Assembly: GCF_001557215.1 (NCBI RefSeq)
Contig: NZ_LSJM01000459.1
Span: 1 to 24,392 of the forward strand
Origin: Sphingomonas sp. CCH9-E2
Lineage (GTDB): Bacteria; Pseudomonadota; Alphaproteobacteria; Sphingomonadales; Sphingomonadaceae
DNA: 24,392 bases
Direction of reading: 5' to 3'
Within the stretch, counting starts at the first letter, position 1; each line of letters begins with the position of its first letter. Position numbers and translations under genes: made by a program. A model generated the notes under the pieces. It had not been told where the DNA came from and made no database searches. It worked only from the letters and a program-made list of their open reading frames with translations. This document shows, piece after piece, positions 21,834 to 24,392 of this stretch.

Positions 21834-23461
21834 TGGCCACCGCCATTTCCGCCAACAAGGCCGAGCTGATCGCCATCGCCAATTCGGTGGCAAGCGAGAA
21901 GATGATCGACAAGGCCATCGTCATCGAGGCGATGGAAGAGGCGATCGAGCGCGCCGCCAAGAACCGCTATGGCGTCGAGAACGACATCCGCGCGAAGCTG
22001 GACCCGATGACCGGCGACCTGCGCCTGTGGCGCGTGGTCGAGGTGGTCGAGGCGGTCGACGATTATTTCAAGCAGGTCGACCTCAAGGGCGCGCAGAAGA
22101 TCCAGAAGGATGCCAAGGTCGGCGACTTCATCGTGGATCCGCTGCCCCCGATCGAATTCGGCCGCATCCAGGCGCAGGCATCGAAGCAGATCATCTTCCA
22201 GAAGGTCCGCGACGCCGAGCGTGAGCGCCAGTATGAAGAATTCAAGGATCGCCAGGGCGAGATCATCACCGGCGTCGTCAAGCGCGTCGAGTTCGGCCAT
22301 GTCGTGGTCGATCTGGGCCGCGCCGAGGGCGTGATCCGCCGCGACGCACAGATCCCGCGCGAAGTCGTCCGCGTCGGCGACCGCGTCCGCAGCCTGATCC
22401 TGAAGGTCGTGCGCGAAACGCGCGGGCCGCAGATTTTCCTGAGCCGCGCGCATCCCGACTTCATGAAGAAGCTGTTCGCGCAGGAAGTCCCCGAAATCTA
22501 TGACGGGATCATTGAGATCAAGGCCGCCGCCCGCGACCCGGGTTCGCGCGCCAAGATCGGCGTGATCAGCCATGATTCGAGCATCGACCCGGTCGGCGCG
22601 TGCGTCGGGATGAAGGGCAGCCGCGTTCAGGCGGTCGTGCAGGAAATGCAGGGCGAGAAGATCGACATCATCCCCTGGTCGCCGGATACGGCCACCTTCG
22701 TCGTCAACGCGCTCCAGCCGGCCAATGTCGCGCGCGTCGTCATCGACGAAGAGGATGACCGCATCGAAGTGGTCGTTCCCGACGATCAGCTCAGCCTCGC
22801 CATCGGCCGCCGCGGCCAGAATGTCCGCCTCGCCAGCCAGCTGACCGGCAAGGCGATCGACATCATGACCGAGACCGATTCGAGCGAGAAGCGCCAGCAG
22901 GAATTCGTCGCCAATAGCGAGATGTTCCAGAACGAGCTGGACGTGGACGAGACGCTCGCCCAGCTGCTGGTCGCCGAAGGCTTCAGCCAGCTCGAGGAAG
23001 TCGCCTATGTCGAGATCGACGAACTGGCGAGCATCGAAGGGTTCGACGACGACCTGGCGCAGGAGTTGCAGAGCCGCGCTGCCGAGGCGCTGGAGCGTCG
23101 CGAAGAGGCGAACCGCGAAGCCCGCCGTGCGCTGGGCGTCGAGGACGATCTCGCGACCATGCCGTATCTGACCGAAGCGATGCTGGTCACGTTGGGCAAG
23201 GCCGGGATCAAGACGCTCGACGACCTCGCCGATCTGGCCACCGACGAACTGGTTGCCAAGAAGCGCGCCGAACCGCGCCGCCGCGGCGATGGCCCGGCGG
23301 CTCCGGTGCGCGAGCAGGACAAGGGCGGCGTGCTCGGCGAGTATGGCCTGACCGACGAGCAGGGCAACGAGATCATCATGGCGGCCCGTGCGCACTGGTT
23401 CGCCGACGAAGAACCTGCCTCGGCAGGCGAGGAGGACGCTGTTGCGGACTCCGAACAATGA
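21833..23461 (+). CDS. nusA: transcription termination/antitermination factor NusA
   Basis: A 542-residue NusA with all expected parts. The N-terminal RNA polymerase-binding domain spans about 1-130. The S1 domain begins GEIITGVVKRVEFGHVVVDLGRAEGVI (about 143-169). KH1 carries GACVGMKGSRVQAVVQEMQGEKIDII and KH2 carries SLAIGRRGQNVRLASQLTG. Two acidic helix-hairpin-helix repeats follow (about 358-430 and 440-530), ending with GEYGLTDEQGNEIIMAARAHWF. NusA binds RNA polymerase and modulates pausing, termination and antitermination. It starts with ATG overlapping the rimP stop by 1 nt, and the ylxR-type gene begins 20 nt before its stop. Confidence 0.97.
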   Translation: MATAISANKAELIAIANSVASEKMIDKAIVIEAMEEAIERAAKNRYGVENDIRAKLDPMTGDLRLWRVVEVVEAVDDYFKQVDLKGAQKIQKDAKVGDFIVDPLPPIEFGRIQAQASKQIIFQKVRDAERERQYEEFKDRQGEIITGVVKRVEFGHVVVDLGRAEGVIRRDAQIPREVVRVGDRVRSLILKVVRETRGPQIFLSRAHPDFMKKLFAQEVPEIYDGIIEIKAAARDPGSRAKIGVISHDSSIDPVGACVGMKGSRVQAVVQEMQGEKIDIIPWSPDTATFVVNALQPANVARVVIDEEDDRIEVVVPDDQLSLAIGRRGQNVRLASQLTGKAIDIMTETDSSEKRQQEFVANSEMFQNELDVDETLAQLLVAEGFSQLEEVAYVEIDELASIEGFDDDLAQELQSRAAEALERREEANREARRALGVEDDLATMPYLTEAMLVTLGKAGIKTLDDLADLATDELVAKKRAEPRRRGDGPAAPVREQDKGGVLGEYGLTDEQGNEIIMAARAHWFADEEPASAGEEDAVADSEQ

Positions 23462-24110
23462 GCGCCCGGTTGAACTGACGGCCGGTCAGCGTGCGGATGG
23501 GGGTCCCATCCGCACCTGTATCCTCTCGCGCGAGGGTCAGCCTCGCGACGGGCTGATACGGCTTGCCGTTTCGCCCGATGGCGATGTGCTGCCCGACGTC
23601 CGCGCCAAGGCGCCGGGGCGCGGGGCCTGGATCGGGGTCGATCGCGCCACGCTGGAGGCGAGCGGCAAGCAGCTGCGCGGTGCGCTGTCGCGTGCGTTCA
23701 AGACGAGTGACCTCACGATCCCCGACGACCTGGGCGCACGCATCGTCGCGCAGCTCGAGCGCGCCTTTCTCGACCGGCTCGGGCTGGAGGCCAAGGCCGG
23801 TTATGTCGTGATCGGCGGCGAGCGGATCGAGAAAGCTGGGCGGATGGGCAAGCTGCATCTGCTGCTGCACGCGGCGGATGCCGGGACGGATGGGTCGCGC
23901 AAGCTCGATCAGGCGCTGCGCGTCGGGACCGATCGCGAGGGCTCCGGGGACACGGGCTTCACATTGCCCTTCCCGCGCACCATATTGTCCTTGGCGCTTG
24001 GCCGCGAAAATGTGGTACATGCAGGCCTTACCGACCCGCGAGCGGCGGGGCGGGTGCGCGAAGCACTCGACCGTCTGCTCCATTTTATCGGACCCGACCC
24101 GGCCCCATAG
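23442..24110 (+). CDS. YlxR (DUF448) and L7Ae-like RNA-binding fusion protein
   Basis: About 222 residues. The N-terminal domain holds the YlxR motif IRTCILSRE...GLIRLAVSPDGDVLPDVRAKAPGRGAWIGVDRATLE, an RNA-binding fold always linked to nusA-infB. The following region, about 100-155 (LERAFLDRLGLEAKAGYVVIGGERIEKA...KLHLLLHAADAGTDGSRKL), is a ribosomal protein L7Ae/L30e-like domain, the fusion typical of alphaproteobacteria. The start is TTG at 23442, set by AGGAGG at 23430-23435 with 6-nt spacing; the resulting N terminus is MRTPNNERPVEL. It overlaps the end of nusA by 20 nt. Confidence 0.9.
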   Translation: MRTPNNERPVELTAGQRADGGPIRTCILSREGQPRDGLIRLAVSPDGDVLPDVRAKAPGRGAWIGVDRATLEASGKQLRGALSRAFKTSDLTIPDDLGARIVAQLERAFLDRLGLEAKAGYVVIGGERIEKAGRMGKLHLLLHAADAGTDGSRKLDQALRVGTDREGSGDTGFTLPFPRTILSLALGRENVVHAGLTDPRAAGRVREALDRLLHFIGPDPAP

Positions 24111-24133
24111 CCTTGCGAAACCCGCTCGCAAGG
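24111..24133 (+). other. hairpin between ylxR-type gene and infB
   Basis: CCTTGCG (24111-24117) and CGCAAGG (24127-24133) form a perfect 7-bp stem with a 9-nt loop, starting at the first base after the YlxR-type stop codon. There is no T-run, so it may be a processing or stability element inside the operon rather than a terminator. Confidence 0.4.
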
Positions 24134-24188
24134 CGCATCGGGCCATGCGGCGATCTGACGAACGACGAAGAACGACAGGATTAGAGAC

Positions 24189-24392
24189 TTGAGCGATACC
24201 GAAAACGACAAGCCGAAACTCGGAATGCGCCAGCCATTGGGGCTGAAGCGCACGGTCGAGACCGGCAAGGTGAAGCAGAGCTTCAGCCACGGACGCTCGA
24301 ACACCGTCGTGGTCGAAGTGAAGCGCCGCCGCATGCTCGGCCCGCAGGGTGGAGCCGCGACCGAAGAAGCGGCACCGCCGCCCGCTCCCGTC
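24189..24392 (+). CDS. infB: translation initiation factor IF-2, N-terminal fragment
   Basis: The frame stays open to the window edge, giving 68 residues. It starts MSDTENDKPKLGMRQPLGLKRTVETGKVKQSFSHGRSNTVVVEVKRRRMLGPQGG, the characteristic beginning of alphaproteobacterial IF-2 (the LKRTVE...FSHGRSNTVVVEVKRRR block), followed by the Ala/Pro-rich linker. The GTPase domains lie outside. The start is TTG at 24189 with AGGA about 10 nt upstream. IF-2 delivers initiator tRNA to the ribosome. It is the last gene seen of the nusA operon. Confidence 0.93.
   Translation, partial: MSDTENDKPKLGMRQPLGLKRTVETGKVKQSFSHGRSNTVVVEVKRRRMLGPQGGAATEEAAPPPAPV

Noticed and set aside
20463..21893. 476-codon minus-strand frame across rimP and the sugar dehydrogenase gene
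   Set aside because: Conflicts with two clear genes and has no family signature.
21710..23458. 582-codon frame antisense to nusA
   Set aside because: Mirror frame of a GC-rich gene; Asp/Leu-rich composition typical of antisense codon bias and no domain.

Overview
The window is chromosomal, GC-rich DNA (roughly two-thirds G+C by eye) from an alphaproteobacterium, most likely Sphingomonas or a close relative in Sphingomonadales. The evidence is the alphaproteobacterial rimP-nusA-ylxR-infB order with a YlxR/L7Ae fusion, a mitofilin (Mic60)-like gene directly after hemC-hemD, a GcdH very close to alphaproteobacterial glutaryl-CoA dehydrogenases, and palindromic repeats built on a CCCGGG-type core. 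There are 25 protein genes (two cut by the window edges) and one tRNA. There is no rRNA, CRISPR array, integrase or transposase.

Layout. 1-588 (-) is the N-terminal membrane domain of FtsK, divergent from a UbiH/COQ6-type flavin hydroxylase (671-1888). A small, AT-richer unknown gene (1960-2244) follows, bracketed by two inverted copies of a palindromic repeat. 2304-3832 (-) is a two-gene operon of a CnoX/YbbN-like co-chaperedoxin and a LON-domain protein. Next come a structured intergenic region, tRNA-Gly(GCC), a secreted DUF2147 protein, a DUF72 protein and a membrane acyltransferase. 6650-15209 (-) is a long run of tightly spaced genes: crotonase, thiolase, hemC, hemD, mic60-like, glutaryl-CoA dehydrogenase, GNAT acetyltransferase, class III CoA-transferase and an FAD monooxygenase. 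It mixes heme synthesis with what looks like glutarate/acyl-CoA breakdown, and several junctions are 1-4 nt overlaps that imply translational coupling.

15245-17778 (-) is the most unusual part. It is a four-gene overlapping cassette made of a 48-codon peptide (17632-17778), two related proteins of about 300 residues, and an OmpR-like regulator whose receiver domain lacks the phosphorylation residues. One of the two 300-residue proteins shows a cysteine-dioxygenase-like cupin signature (His116, His118, His171). The other appears to be a paralogue without those histidines. I do not recognise this as a described system, and its function is unknown.

Divergent from the cassette are two overlapping hotdog-fold thioesterase-like genes (17907-18727). 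They converge on two overlapping PQQ-dependent sugar dehydrogenase-like lipoproteins (18741-21064). The window ends with the rimP-nusA-ylxR-infB operon (21288 onward), which has a plausible sigma70-type promoter at 21165-21193; three of its four genes appear to start with TTG.
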